A program made the position numbers and the translations under genes. Below are positions 44,178 through 53,698 of a stretch of 64,000 bases of DNA, piece by piece; the stretch's first letter is position 1; each line of letters begins with the position of its first letter. Source of the DNA: SLRI01 sp964402505 (GTDB lineage Bacteria > Pseudomonadota > Alphaproteobacteria > Geminicoccales > Geminicoccaceae). The notes below the pieces were generated by a model. That model ran no database searches. It was not told the origin of the DNA and was given only the letters and a program-made list of their open reading frames with translations. The DNA lies in NCBI GenBank assembly GCA_964402505.1, contig CAYOCP010000008.1, positions 62,001-126,000 on the forward strand, written 5' to 3'.

Positions 44178-45632
44178 ATGAGCTCCATCCCTGCCGCGAT
44201 CGACGATCTCCGCACGACCCTCGAGCCCCTCTTGGGTGCCGAGGGCGTGCTCACGGACAAGAGCGTGATCGAGCGCTACACGATGGATTTCTGGCACCAG
44301 CACGAAGGGATGACGAGCCTGGTGCTGCGCCCCGATACGACCGAGGCGGTGGCGGCGGTGGTCGGGGAGGCGGCGCGACTCGGCATCGCCCTCGTGCCGC
44401 AGTCGGGCAATACCGGCCTCGTCGCCGGCGGCATTCCCGACGGCTCCGGCCGCCAGGTGCTCTTGAGCCTCGAGCGGCTGAACCGCATCCGCGAGGTCGA
44501 CGCCGCCGGCGGCTCGATCACCGCCGAGGCCGGCTGCGTGCTCGCCGATGTCCAGGCCGCCGCCGACGCTGCGGGCCGGCTCTTCCCGCTCTCGCTCGGT
44601 GCCGAGGGCACCTGCCGTATCGGCGGCAACCTCTCGACCAATGCCGGCGGCGTGAACGTCCTCCGCTACGGCATGACCCGCCAGCTCGTGCTCGGCCTCG
44701 AGGTGGTGCTCGCCGATGGCCGGTTGTGGAACGGGCTGCGCGCGCTCAGGAAGGACAATACCGGCTACGACCTCAAGCAGCTCTTCATCGGCGCGGAGGG
44801 CAGCCTCGGCATCGTCACCGCCGCCGTGCTCCGGCTCTTCCCCAAGCCCCGCGAGCGGCGCACCATCTGGCTCGGCATCGAGAGCCCGAAGGCGGCGCTC
44901 CAGCTTCTCACCCTCTTCCAGGACCATCTGGGCGAGCTGATCTCGAGCTTCGAGCTGATCGCCGGGCTCGGCGTCGAGGCGGCCAACGACCACCTGCCGG
45001 GCGGCCGCCGGCCGCTCGCCGACCCGCATCCCTGGCACCTCCTGATCGAGGTCGCCTGGTCGCTCGAGAGCGGGCTCGACGGGCCGGTCGACCGGGCGCT
45101 CGAAGGCGCCTTCGAGGCCGATCTCGTGCGTGACGGAACCATCGCCCAGAACGAGGCGCAGCGGACCGCCATGTGGCTGATCCGCGAGGGCCAGAGCGAG
45201 GCCACGACCAGGATCGGCCATGTGCTGCGCAGCGACATCTCGGTCGCCATCGCCGACCTTCCGGGCCTGATCCTGCGCGCCGAGGAGCATTTCCGGAAGC
45301 TCGCCCCCGACGTCCGGCTCTTTCCCTTCGGTCATGTCGGCGACGGCAATCTCCACTTCAACTTCCTGATCCCCCGCGAGCGCCAGGGGCTTGCCGAGCT
45401 CAAGACGCTCCTGAACGAGCACCTGATGATGCTGGTCGCCGAGTTCGGCGGGTCGTTCAGCGCCGAGCATGGCATCGGACGCCTGAAGCGGCCCGAGCTC
45501 GAGCGGCGCAAGGACCCGCTCGAGCTCGAGCTCATGCGTCGCCTCAAGGCCGCCCTCGACCCCGCCAACATCCTCAACCCCGGTGTCATCCTGGGCATGC
45601 CCGATGCGCCTGCCCCTGGAGAGACATCCTGA
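44178..45632 (+). CDS. FAD-linked oxidase (GlcD/D-2-hydroxyacid dehydrogenase family)
   Basis: The 484-residue protein has a PCMH FAD-binding domain with VPQSGNTGLVAGGIP and the GGNLSTNAGGVNVLRYG loop. The C-terminal cap has the metal-site motif HVGDGNLHFNF and the end motif GEHGIG-like SAEHGIGRLK. Relatives oxidise D-2-hydroxyglutarate, D-lactate or glycolate. It begins a run of three coupled genes (lipoprotein, acyl-CoA dehydrogenase). The ATG at 44178 is used. Confidence 0.9.
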   Translation: MSSIPAAIDDLRTTLEPLLGAEGVLTDKSVIERYTMDFWHQHEGMTSLVLRPDTTEAVAAVVGEAARLGIALVPQSGNTGLVAGGIPDGSGRQVLLSLERLNRIREVDAAGGSITAEAGCVLADVQAAADAAGRLFPLSLGAEGTCRIGGNLSTNAGGVNVLRYGMTRQLVLGLEVVLADGRLWNGLRALRKDNTGYDLKQLFIGAEGSLGIVTAAVLRLFPKPRERRTIWLGIESPKAALQLLTLFQDHLGELISSFELIAGLGVEAANDHLPGGRRPLADPHPWHLLIEVAWSLESGLDGPVDRALEGAFEADLVRDGTIAQNEAQRTAMWLIREGQSEATTRIGHVLRSDISVAIADLPGLILRAEEHFRKLAPDVRLFPFGHVGDGNLHFNFLIPRERQGLAELKTLLNEHLMMLVAEFGGSFSAEHGIGRLKRPELERRKDPLELELMRRLKAALDPANILNPGVILGMPDAPAPGETS

Positions 45633-46123
45633 TGCGATGCCTTCTTCCCCTGCTCGCCGGCCTTCTTCTGACCGCCTGCGCCGGCACGGGTTCCGGTCCG
45701 GCCACGCCCGAGCCCCTGCGTGCCCAGGTCACAACGCAGGATCCGGTCGCTGCCCAAAAGGCACTCGAGGCGCGCTTGCGGGAGCTGGGCTTCACCCTCG
45801 ATTCCGACAGCGGGCCCGGCATGATCCGGGGTGCCATCGAGAGCGGCGCGCCGGCCGCCTGGTTCGATTGCGACAAGGTGAGGGTCCAGGATTCGAGCGG
45901 CGACTCGAACCGCTCGCAGCTCGTCGAGCCCGAGGATTTCAAGGCGCTCACGCAAATCCGCGTCACCTCGCTCGGCGCCCAGACCAATGTCGACATGAAG
46001 ACCCATTACGCCGGCATCTATCGCGACCGCTACGACAACCAGCTCTTCGACCAGACCTGCCTCGCCTCGGGCGAGCTCGAGAAGGCCGTGCTCGCCTCCT
46101 TGGCACCCGCCGCCGCGTCATGA
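45632..46123 (+). CDS. Lipoprotein, unknown function
   Basis: The 163-residue protein has a signal with lipobox LLTAC (Cys16). It then has one domain with an ARLRELGFTLDSDS-like helix and a beta-rich end with a Cys pair (FDCDKV, DQTCLA). The fold may resemble the BamC/TPM-like type, but no family is claimed. It is coupled to the FAD oxidase gene by TGATG and overlaps the next gene by four bases. Confidence 0.7.
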   Translation: MRCLLPLLAGLLLTACAGTGSGPATPEPLRAQVTTQDPVAAQKALEARLRELGFTLDSDSGPGMIRGAIESGAPAAWFDCDKVRVQDSSGDSNRSQLVEPEDFKALTQIRVTSLGAQTNVDMKTHYAGIYRDRYDNQLFDQTCLASGELEKAVLASLAPAAAS

Positions 46124-47817
46124 CGCCCTACAGCGCGCCTCTGGACGAGATCGGCTTCGTCATCGAGCGGGTCGCCGGCCTGCCGACGGACGCGGCACTC
46201 GGCGGGGACGACCTCGAGGCCATTCTGGCCGAGGCCGGCCGCTTCGCCCTGAACGAGGTGGTGCCGCTGAGCGCCGCCGGCGAAGCCGACGGTGCCCGAC
46301 TTCGGGACGGCACCGTGCGCACGGCGAAGGGCTTCAGGGAGGCCTATGCTCGCTTTGCCGCCAATGGCTGGATGGGCCTGGCCTCGCCGCCGGAGCATGG
46401 CGGGCAGGGGCTGCCCTGGACGCTGAACACGGCCACGGCCGAGATCCTGGCCGCCGCCGACATCAATTTCCAGCTCTGCCCGCTGCTCACCCAGGGCACG
46501 ATCGAGGCCCTTCTGCACCATGCCGACCGGGAGCAGAAGGCCCGCTGGCTGCCACCCCTGGTCGCCGGCCGCTGGACCGGTGCCATGTGCCTGACCGAGC
46601 CGCAGGCCGGCTCGGACCTCGCCGCCATCCGCAGCGTCGCGGAGCCCGCGGACGATCCGGGGCTCGGGCCGCACCATCGGCTCAGAGGCCAGAAGATCTT
46701 CATAACCTGGGGCGATCACGACCTCACGGAGAACCTCGTCCACCTCGTCCTCGCCCGCCTGCCGGGTGCGCCTCGGGGCAGTCGCGGCATCTCCCTCTTC
46801 CTCGTGCCGAAGAAGCTCGAGGACGGCAGCCGCAACGACTGGCGGGTGCTCAAGCTCGAAAAGAAGCTCGGCCTGCACGCCTCGCCCACCTGCGTCATCG
46901 CCTATGGCGACGGGCCGGGTGCGGTGGCGCACCTCATCGGTCCGCCGCATGGCGGGCTCGCCGCCATGTTCACCATGATGAACAATGCCCGGATCGCCGT
47001 CGGCGTGCAGGGGCTGGGCCTTGCCGAGCGCGCCTTCCAGGGAGCCCTCGCCTACGCGCGCGAGCGGGTCCAGGGCCGGCGCGACGGCCGGCCGGCGACG
47101 CTCGTCCAGCATCCCGACATCCGTCGCATGCTCTTCGCCATGCGCGCCCGCATCGCCGCCATGCGCGCCCTCTGCCTCACCACGGCGGCCGCGGTCGACC
47201 GGGCCGGACACCATCCCGATGAAGAGGAACGCCGCAACGCGGCATCCCGCGTGGCCCTCCTCACCCCCATCTGCAAGGCCTGGTGCACCGATGGTGCGGT
47301 CGCCATCGCGTCGGACGCCATCCAGGTGGCCGGCGGGGCCGGCTATCTCGAGGAGACCGGGCTCGCCCGGCTCTGGCGCGATGCCCGCGTCCTGCCGATC
47401 TACGAGGGCACCAACGGCATCCAGGCCCTCGACCTCGCCGGCCGCAAGCTCCTGATGGAAGAGGGCCGCCTGCCCTGGCAGCTTTTCGCCGAGCTCGAGT
47501 CGGTGGCCCTCGACGCGGCGCTCCGCAAGGGCCTCGCGCCGGCCCAGGATCGCCTCGAGAGGGCGACCCGCCATCTGCAGCAGGCGCCGGCGGACCTGCG
47601 CGAGGCCGGCGCCACGCCTTATCTCGACCTCTTCGGCTGGGTGCTCGGCGCCCGTCTTCTCGCCATCGGCGCGGGTGCCGCCGCCCTCGACCCGCGCGGC
47701 AGCGCCTGGCCCGGCCTCGCCCGCTTCTACATCGAGCGCCTGCTGCCAGCGGCCCTGGGCCAGGCCGAGGTGGTCCAATCCACCCTTTCCCTCGATGCCG
47801 CCTGGCTCACCCTCTGA
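46120..47817 (+). CDS. Acyl-CoA dehydrogenase (long form with C-terminal extension)
   Basis: The 565-residue protein has the acyl-CoA dehydrogenase fold. MCLTEPQAGSDLA is the FAD/substrate motif, IQVAGGAGYLEETG follows, and the catalytic Glu is in LPIYEGTNGIQALDL. It carries an extra C-terminal helical domain, as in the AidB/DmdC-like long forms. The substrate is unknown; the DmdC type acts on methylthiopropionyl-CoA. It overlaps the lipoprotein gene (ATGA). Confidence 0.9.
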   Translation: MTPYSAPLDEIGFVIERVAGLPTDAALGGDDLEAILAEAGRFALNEVVPLSAAGEADGARLRDGTVRTAKGFREAYARFAANGWMGLASPPEHGGQGLPWTLNTATAEILAAADINFQLCPLLTQGTIEALLHHADREQKARWLPPLVAGRWTGAMCLTEPQAGSDLAAIRSVAEPADDPGLGPHHRLRGQKIFITWGDHDLTENLVHLVLARLPGAPRGSRGISLFLVPKKLEDGSRNDWRVLKLEKKLGLHASPTCVIAYGDGPGAVAHLIGPPHGGLAAMFTMMNNARIAVGVQGLGLAERAFQGALAYARERVQGRRDGRPATLVQHPDIRRMLFAMRARIAAMRALCLTTAAAVDRAGHHPDEEERRNAASRVALLTPICKAWCTDGAVAIASDAIQVAGGAGYLEETGLARLWRDARVLPIYEGTNGIQALDLAGRKLLMEEGRLPWQLFAELESVALDAALRKGLAPAQDRLERATRHLQQAPADLREAGATPYLDLFGWVLGARLLAIGAGAAALDPRGSAWPGLARFYIERLLPAALGQAEVVQSTLSLDAAWLTL

Positions 47818-47847
47818 AGGCGGACGGAGCGGCCCCTGGGACCTCGT

Positions 47848-48450
47848 TCAGCGACGACCCCGGGCCAGCCGCCGCTCGATCTGCGGCAGCCGGTCGGCAC
47901 CCCAGAAAGGCTCGCCCTCGACGAAGAAGAAGGGTGCGCCGAAGACCCCCCGCGCCACCGCCGCCTCCGTCGCCGAGCGCAGCATCGCCTTGACCTCGGG
48001 CGTGGCGATGGCCGCCATGCCGGCCGCCGCGTCGCTGCCGACCCGCTCGAGCAGCGCACGAACGACCCCGTTATCGCCGATGTCGCGATCCTCGACGAAA
48101 TAGGCACCGAACGCCGCCTCGGCGAACGGCACCGCCAGGGCCGGTTTCGTCTCACGCAGCCAGTAGAAGGCCCGCCCCGCGGCCACGGTCGCAATCGGAA
48201 AACGTGACGGCAAACGGAAGGGAATCCCGGCGAGCCCGGCCGAGCGCTCGAGATCGAGCTTCATGTAGTCGCCCTTGAGCGGGATCTCGATCAGCGGCCG
48301 GCCGCCGGTCGTGGCGAAGACGGCACCGAGCAGGAAGGGCCGCCACTCCACCCCGCACCCGTGCCGGTCGGCCAAAGCCCCGATCTGCCGGCTCGCCAGA
48401 TAGGCATAAGGACTCGAGAAATCGAAGTAGAAGTCCAGTCTCCGAGACAC
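47848..48450 (-). CDS. 2-hydroxychromene-2-carboxylate isomerase family (DsbA-like)
   Basis: The 200-residue protein has the HCCA isomerase start LDFYFDFSSPYAYLASRQI with the glutathione-binding Ser. It then has an inserted helical domain and the end GVFGAPFFFVEGEPFWGADR. It is a kappa-class GST-like fold that isomerises aromatic catabolites using glutathione. The start is GTG 48450, four bases after the agmatinase stop. Confidence 0.9.
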   Translation of the reverse strand: MSRRLDFYFDFSSPYAYLASRQIGALADRHGCGVEWRPFLLGAVFATTGGRPLIEIPLKGDYMKLDLERSAGLAGIPFRLPSRFPIATVAAGRAFYWLRETKPALAVPFAEAAFGAYFVEDRDIGDNGVVRALLERVGSDAAAGMAAIATPEVKAMLRSATEAAVARGVFGAPFFFVEGEPFWGADRLPQIERRLARGRR

Positions 48451-48454
48451 GCGC

Positions 48455-49438
48455 TCACCCCTCGCGGCGGCCGACGCTCTCTGCCAGCACGCAGAGCAGC
48501 TCGAACATGATGTTGACGCCGACCCAGGCGGTCTGGCCCGAGGGATCGAAGGGCGGGCTGACCTCGACCAGATCGGCGCCCACCAGATCGAGCCCCTGGA
48601 GGCGGCGCACCATGCGCTGCGCCTGATGCGTCGTGAAGCCGCCGATCTCGGGCGTGCCGGTGCCGGGCGCCATCGACGGATCGATGCCGTCGATGTCGAA
48701 GCTGACATAGACCGGGCCACCCCCGACGATGGCCAGCGCCTCGTCCATCACGGCGTCGGTGCCCCGGTCCATGAGCTCCTCGATCATGACGATCCGCACG
48801 CCGTTGGCCCGCCCCCACGCGACGTCCTCGCCGTCATAGGCGGTGCCGCGAATGCCGATCTGCACGATCCGGCGGGGATCGAGCAGCCCCTCCTCGCAGG
48901 CGCGGCGAAAGGGCGTGCCGTGGGTGTAGCGATAGCCGCCGAAATAGCTGTCGTAGAGATCGGTGTGGGCATCGAAATGGATCATGCCCAAGGCCCTGCC
49001 GCCGGCCGTGCCGCGCAGCACCGGCAGGGTGATCAGATGATCGCCACCGGCCGTCATCGGCACGATGCCCGCCTCGCGCAAGCGCCCGAAGAAGCCCTCG
49101 ACCCTGGCGAGCGTGTCCTCGACGCTCGCCGGATTGACCGGGCAGTCGCCGAGATCGGCGCAGCGCGCCTGGTGAAACGGCCGCACACCCGTCGCCTGGT
49201 TGACCAGGCGAACCATGGTCGAGAGATCGCGAAGCTGGCGCGGGCCGTGGCGCGCACCGGCGCGATTGGTGGTGCCCCCGTCCCAGGGCACGCCGACGAG
49301 CCCGATCTGCACGTCCCTGAGCCGCGGATCGTCGAGATCGACCTCGGGCAGACGCATGAAGCTCACGGGCCCCGCGAAGCGCGGCAGGTCCATGCCCGAG
49401 CGCGGCACGAACCAGCTTGGATTTGAGGATTCCGTCAT
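48455..49438 (-). CDS. speB: Agmatinase/ureohydrolase family protein
   Basis: The 327-residue enzyme has the three manganese motifs of ureohydrolases: GGDHLITLP, MIHFDAHTDLYDSYF and VSFDIDGIDPSMAPGTGTPE. It hydrolyses agmatine or a related guanidino acid to urea and an amine; agmatine is not proven. The ATG at 49438 overlaps the maeB stop (ATGA). Confidence 0.9.
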   Translation of the reverse strand: MTESSNPSWFVPRSGMDLPRFAGPVSFMRLPEVDLDDPRLRDVQIGLVGVPWDGGTTNRAGARHGPRQLRDLSTMVRLVNQATGVRPFHQARCADLGDCPVNPASVEDTLARVEGFFGRLREAGIVPMTAGGDHLITLPVLRGTAGGRALGMIHFDAHTDLYDSYFGGYRYTHGTPFRRACEEGLLDPRRIVQIGIRGTAYDGEDVAWGRANGVRIVMIEELMDRGTDAVMDEALAIVGGGPVYVSFDIDGIDPSMAPGTGTPEIGGFTTHQAQRMVRRLQGLDLVGADLVEVSPPFDPSGQTAWVGVNIMFELLCVLAESVGRREG

Positions 49439-51756
49439 GCCCGCCCCTCCTTTCGCTGCCCCTGCAAAGGCTCGGCCCCGGCCGGCGGTGCCGCCTCGAG
49501 CGCCTGCACGCAGGCGACGGCGCTCATGTTGACCATGCCGCGCGTCGAGATCGACGCCGTCACGATATGCGCCGGCAGGCGCGGCCCGATCAGGATCGGC
49601 CCGATGGAGACCACACCCGTCACCGACTTGACGATGTTGTAAGCCACGTTCGCCGCATCCAGGGAAGGCATGATGAGGAGATTGGCGGGCCCGACCAGCC
49701 GCGAGCGCGGCATCAGCCGGTCGCGGATCACCGGCGAGAGAGCGCTGTCGGCATGCATCTCGCCGTCGATCTCGAGATCGGGATCGGCCTTCTGGATGAT
49801 TTCGAGCGCGGCGCGCAGCCGGCGGGCCGCCGGATGGTCGCGGCTGCCGAAATTGCTCGCCGCGACCAGGGCCACCTTGGGCTCGATCCCGAAGCTGCGC
49901 ACGACCCCGGCGGCGGCGAGCGTCGTCTGGGCGATCTCCTCGGCATCGGGCGCGTCGGACACGTTGGTGTCGCCGATGAAGAGCGGCCCCTCGTCGAGCA
50001 CCAGCGCGTGGATGGTCGAGGCCTCCGCCATCGTCTCCTTCAGCCCGACCACGTCGGTGATGTGCCGGAGATGGCTCGCGAACGAGCCGACCGGGCCGGC
50101 CAAGAGCGTGTCGGCCTCGCCCCGCGCGATCATGATGGCGCCGATCACCGTCCGCCGCGTCCGCACGATGTCCCGCGCCGCCCGGGGGCTCACGCCCTTG
50201 CGCTCCATGCGATCGAGGTAGAACGCGACATACTCGTTGTAGCGGGGATCGCTGTCCGGGTTGCAGAGCTCGAAATCGCGGTCCAGCGCCAGCCGCAGGC
50301 CGAGCCGCTCGATCCGCATGGCGATCACCTCGGGCCGGCCGATCAGCACGGGCCGCGCCAGCCCCTCGTCCACCACCACCTGCACCGCCCGAAGAACCGT
50401 CTCCTCCTCGCCATCGGTGTAGACCAGCCGCCTCGGCGCCTGCGCCGCCTTCTCGAACAGCGGCTTCATCAGGAGCCCCGAACGGAACACCCGCTCCGAA
50501 AGCCGCTGCCGATAGGCGCGAAAATCGGTGATGGGACGCCGCGCCACACCGGAATTGACCGCCGCCCGGGCGACCGCCATGGGCAGCTCGACGATCAGCC
50601 GCGGATCGAAGGGCTTGGGGATCAGGTAGTCGCGCCCGAAGGAGAGGCTCTCCTGGCCGTAGGCGGAGGCCACCGTGTCGGGCGTGGTGCTGCGCGCGAG
50701 GCTGGCCAGCGCATCGACGCAGGCCCGCTGCATGGCATTGTTGATGGTGGTCGCCCCGACATCGAGAGCCCCTCTGAAGATGAAGGGAAAGCAGAGGACA
50801 TTGTTGACCTGGTTGGGATAATCGCTGCGACCCGTGGCGACGATGACGTCCGGCCGCGTCCGCCTCGCCAGCCCCGGATCGATCTCGGGCACCGGATTGG
50901 CGAGCGCCAGCACGAGCGGGTTCGGCGCCATCCTCTCGAGCATCCCGGGCTTCAGCACGTTCGGCGCCGAAAGGCCGAGGAAGATGTCCGCCCCCTCGAT
51001 CACCTCGGTCAGCGTCCGCATCGACGTGTCCCGCGCATAGCGCGCCTTGTAGGGATCCATGGACGCGGTGCGGCCCTCGTGGACGACCCCGTCGATGTCG
51101 GTCACCATGACGTTCTCGCGCCTCAGGCCCAGCGTCACCAGAAGATCGAGGCAGGCCAAGGCCGCCGCGCCGGCGCCGCTGGCCACCAGCCGGCAGTCCT
51201 CGAGGCGCTTGCTCGCGAGGAGCAGCCCGTTGACGATGGCGGCGGCGACGATGATGGCGGTGCCGTGCTGGTCGTCGTGAAAGACCGGGATCTTCATCCG
51301 GGCGCGCAGCTTCTCCTCGACGATGAAGCACTCCGGCGCCTTGATGTCCTCGAGATTGATGGCACCGAAGGTCGGCTCGAGCGCCGCCACCACCTCGACC
51401 AGCCGGTCGGGATCGAGCTCGTCCACCTCGATGTCGAAGGCATCGATCCCGGCGAACTTCTTGAAGAGCACCGCCTTGCCCTCCATCACCGGCTTGCCGG
51501 CGAGCGGGCCGATGGCGCCGAGCCCGAGCACCGCCGTGCCGTTGGTGATCACGGCGACCAGATTGCCGCGCGCCGTCAGCCGGTCGGCCGCCTCGGGATC
51601 CTTCCGAATGGCCTCGCAGGCGAAGGCGACGCCCGGCGAATAGGCGAGCGAGAGATCGCGCTGCGTCGCCAAAGGCTTGGTCGCGGTGACCTCGAGCTTG
51701 CCGGGCTCGGGCCGCGAATGGTAGTCCAGCGCATCCTGCTCGAGCCGGTCGGTCAT
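49435..51756 (-). CDS. maeB: NADP-dependent malic enzyme with phosphotransacetylase-like domain
   Basis: The 773-residue protein has a malic enzyme domain (about 1-425) with LAYSPGVAFACEAI and ATTPD-like substrate loops, then a PTA-like domain (about 430-760). This is the MaeB/TME architecture that turns malate into pyruvate, with the PTA part regulatory. The ATG at 51756 follows GGAAGGGGC; a Met five codons earlier is possible. It is divergent from lipB. Confidence 0.94.
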   Translation of the reverse strand: MTDRLEQDALDYHSRPEPGKLEVTATKPLATQRDLSLAYSPGVAFACEAIRKDPEAADRLTARGNLVAVITNGTAVLGLGAIGPLAGKPVMEGKAVLFKKFAGIDAFDIEVDELDPDRLVEVVAALEPTFGAINLEDIKAPECFIVEEKLRARMKIPVFHDDQHGTAIIVAAAIVNGLLLASKRLEDCRLVASGAGAAALACLDLLVTLGLRRENVMVTDIDGVVHEGRTASMDPYKARYARDTSMRTLTEVIEGADIFLGLSAPNVLKPGMLERMAPNPLVLALANPVPEIDPGLARRTRPDVIVATGRSDYPNQVNNVLCFPFIFRGALDVGATTINNAMQRACVDALASLARSTTPDTVASAYGQESLSFGRDYLIPKPFDPRLIVELPMAVARAAVNSGVARRPITDFRAYRQRLSERVFRSGLLMKPLFEKAAQAPRRLVYTDGEEETVLRAVQVVVDEGLARPVLIGRPEVIAMRIERLGLRLALDRDFELCNPDSDPRYNEYVAFYLDRMERKGVSPRAARDIVRTRRTVIGAIMIARGEADTLLAGPVGSFASHLRHITDVVGLKETMAEASTIHALVLDEGPLFIGDTNVSDAPDAEEIAQTTLAAAGVVRSFGIEPKVALVAASNFGSRDHPAARRLRAALEIIQKADPDLEIDGEMHADSALSPVIRDRLMPRSRLVGPANLLIMPSLDAANVAYNIVKSVTGVVSIGPILIGPRLPAHIVTASISTRGMVNMSAVACVQALEAAPPAGAEPLQGQRKEGRA

Positions 51757-51905
51757 GCCCCTTCCCTTCATCCAGATGGTGCAGCCACGAGGAGACACCG
51801 CGCTTGGAACCGATGCAGGCAGGTAGCCAAACCGACCGCTCGCCGCAAGGCGGGCCGACCCACCCCGTCCTGCCGGCGGCACCGCGATCCAGGCCGCCCT
51901 CGGGC

Positions 51906-52544
51906 ATGGAATGGCGAAGATCGCACGAGCCGGTGGCTTACGACCATGCGGTCCTGGTCATGGAGCGGCGTGCGGCCGCCATCGCCGCCGGCCGGGGCCA
52001 CGAGCTGGTCTGGCTTCTGGAGCATCCGCCGCTCGTCACCGCCGGCACCAGTGCGAGGGACGAGGACCTCCTCGATGCCGCGCGGTTTCCCGTCCACCGC
52101 ACCGGCCGCGGCGGCCAGTTCACCTATCACGGCCCCGGCCAGCGCGTCGCCTATGCCGTGCTCGACCTCGAGCGCCGCCGCCGCGACCTCCGCCTCTACG
52201 TCCACACCCTCGAGGAATGGGTGATCCGCACCCTCGCCGCCTTCGGCGTCCAAGGCCTGCGGCGCGAAGGACGGGTCGGCATCTGGGTCGTCCTGCCCGG
52301 CGGCGGCGAGGCCAAGATCGGGGCCATCGGCGTGCGCGTCCGTCGCTGGGTCGCCTATCACGGCATCGCCCTCAACGTGGCGCCCGAGCTCGAGCACTTC
52401 TCCGCCATCGTGCCCTGCGGCATCAGCGAGCACGGCGTCACCTCGCTCGCCGCGCTCGGCATCGACGCCGGCATGGCGGACGTCGACCGCGAGCTCAAGA
52501 AGACCTTCGAGGACATCCTGGCGGCACCCCCGGGGCGGCCCTGA
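51906..52544 (+). CDS. lipB: Octanoyltransferase LipB
   Basis: The 212-residue protein has RTGRGGQFTYHGPGQRVAY, the acyl-site Lys in AKIGAIGVRV, and the catalytic Cys in IVPCGISEHGVTSL. It transfers octanoyl from ACP to lipoyl domains. The ATG at 51906 (MEWRRSHEPVAY) gives the usual family start; an upstream in-frame ATG at 51804 adds a low-complexity leader. Confidence 0.93.
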   Translation: MEWRRSHEPVAYDHAVLVMERRAAAIAAGRGHELVWLLEHPPLVTAGTSARDEDLLDAARFPVHRTGRGGQFTYHGPGQRVAYAVLDLERRRRDLRLYVHTLEEWVIRTLAAFGVQGLRREGRVGIWVVLPGGGEAKIGAIGVRVRRWVAYHGIALNVAPELEHFSAIVPCGISEHGVTSLAALGIDAGMADVDRELKKTFEDILAAPPGRP

Positions 52545-52614
52545 GCGCGCCCGAGGTGGCCATTTCCCGAAGGCGCTCCTAGGTTGGGGCAGATGTGGAG
52601 GATTGGAAGCTCGC

Positions 52615-53163
52615 ATGCGCGCCCTTGACCGTCTCGCCCTGGCACTGGCGGCCGGAGCCCTGCTCACCCTCATGGGCGCCGCCGAGAGCCGAGCCCAGTG
52701 CACGGCGTTCGCCGGCCCCGGCGTCGAATGGCGCCGCTGCCTGCAGGACGGCAACAACCTCGAGGGCGCCGACCTCACCGGCGCCGATCTGCGCGACAGC
52801 TCGTTCCGCCGCACCACCTTCGACGACGCCATCCTCGCCGACATCCGCGCCCGCCGCGCCCGCTTCACCTCGGCCTCGCTGGTCGGCACCGACCTCTCGG
52901 GCGCCGATCTGACCCTCGCCGACTTCACCAACGCCAACCTGACCCGCGCCTCGCTGCGCGACGCCACCCTGCGCCGCACGAACTTCGTCAACGCCATCCT
53001 GCGCGGCGCCGACCTCACCGGCGCCAACCCGCTCGAGGCCGATTTCAGCCGCGCCGACCTCGCCGGCGCCACCTGGATCGACGGCCGGACCGTCTGCGAC
53101 GAAGGCTCGATCGGCCGCTGCCACCCCGTCCGCCCCCCACCCGACCGCGCCATCAGCAACTGA
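52615..53163 (+). CDS. Exported pentapeptide-repeat protein
   Basis: The 182-residue protein has a signal peptide (cleavage near SRAQC). From about residue 45 to 145 it has pentapeptide repeats of the A(D/N)LxG type, for example LEGADLTGADLRDSSFRRT and LSGADLTLADFTNANLTRAS. These form a right-handed beta helix. The periplasmic role is unknown. A preceding TTG in frame is less likely than the ATG at 52615. Confidence 0.85.
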   Translation: MRALDRLALALAAGALLTLMGAAESRAQCTAFAGPGVEWRRCLQDGNNLEGADLTGADLRDSSFRRTTFDDAILADIRARRARFTSASLVGTDLSGADLTLADFTNANLTRASLRDATLRRTNFVNAILRGADLTGANPLEADFSRADLAGATWIDGRTVCDEGSIGRCHPVRPPPDRAISN

Positions 53164-53297
53164 AAGCCGGTGCGAGAAGTGACCGGGCCCGCGGCGCGCG
53201 CAGGGCCAGGCGGGCCACGCCGGCAATTGCCAGAACCCGGGCGGCCGGTCTAGGGTCCCCTCGGGTCGACCTCGTTCGACCGGTCCGAGGAGGAAGC

Positions 53298-53510
53298 ATG
53301 AGACCCGCCATTCGCGCCACCACGATCCTTCTGGTCCTCATGGCCGCGGCCTGCGCCCCCGACCGCTTCGCCGAGGAAAGGGCCACCGCCGTCGAGGACC
53401 AGCGCCTCGACGAATTGGGCGATTTCGAGGAATGCGTCGACGAGGCCGGCGAGGACGTGGCCGACGTCGAGGACTGCCAGTCCCGAACCCCCGCCCCCTC
53501 CAACTGGTGA
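53298..53510 (+). CDS. Small acidic lipoprotein
   Basis: The 70-residue precursor has lipobox MAAAC (Cys19). The mature part is Glu/Asp-rich, with two Cys in FEECVDEAGED and DVEDCQS that could form a disulfide. A very good site GAGGAGGAAGC precedes the ATG at 53298. No family is recognised. Confidence 0.7.
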   Translation: MRPAIRATTILLVLMAAACAPDRFAEERATAVEDQRLDELGDFEECVDEAGEDVADVEDCQSRTPAPSNW

Positions 53511-53591
53511 AGGACCGCCCGCCGAAAGGCGGCCGCGGCATCGAAGCTCCACCCGCCAACCCCCGCCTGCTGCCAGCGCGCCGCCGCATCG

Positions 53592-53674
53592 AGCTTATGG
53601 GGTCAGGACTCTTTTAGAGCTTATGGGGTCGGGACTCTTTTACGCCGCCTAAAAGAGTCCTGACCCCATAAGCG
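53592..53674. repeat. Three copies of GGGGTCAGGACTCTTTT repeat, two direct and one inverted
   Basis: Copy 1 (53592-53616) and copy 2 (53618-53642) are direct. They share AGCTTATGGGGTC, then A/G, then GGGACTCTTTTA-like sequence, and differ at one base. Copy 3 (53650-53674) is the inverse of copy 1 over 24 bases. Copies 2 and 3 form a long hairpin with a seven-base loop (CGCCGCC). A partial fourth copy is at 4431-4447. The block abuts the truncated dctQ gene. Confidence 0.85.
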
Positions 53675-53698
53675 CTCCTGATACCGATCCTGATCGCC

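Noticed and set aside
48455..51907. A single 1150-residue minus-strand frame covering maeB and the ureohydrolase
   Set aside because: Only its last 327 residues are a protein (ureohydrolase); the rest is the wrong frame of maeB, so it is not a fusion.
49417..52224. A 935-residue plus-strand frame across agmatinase and malic enzyme
   Set aside because: It is antisense to two clear enzymes, is Arg/His/Gly-rich and lacks domain motifs.
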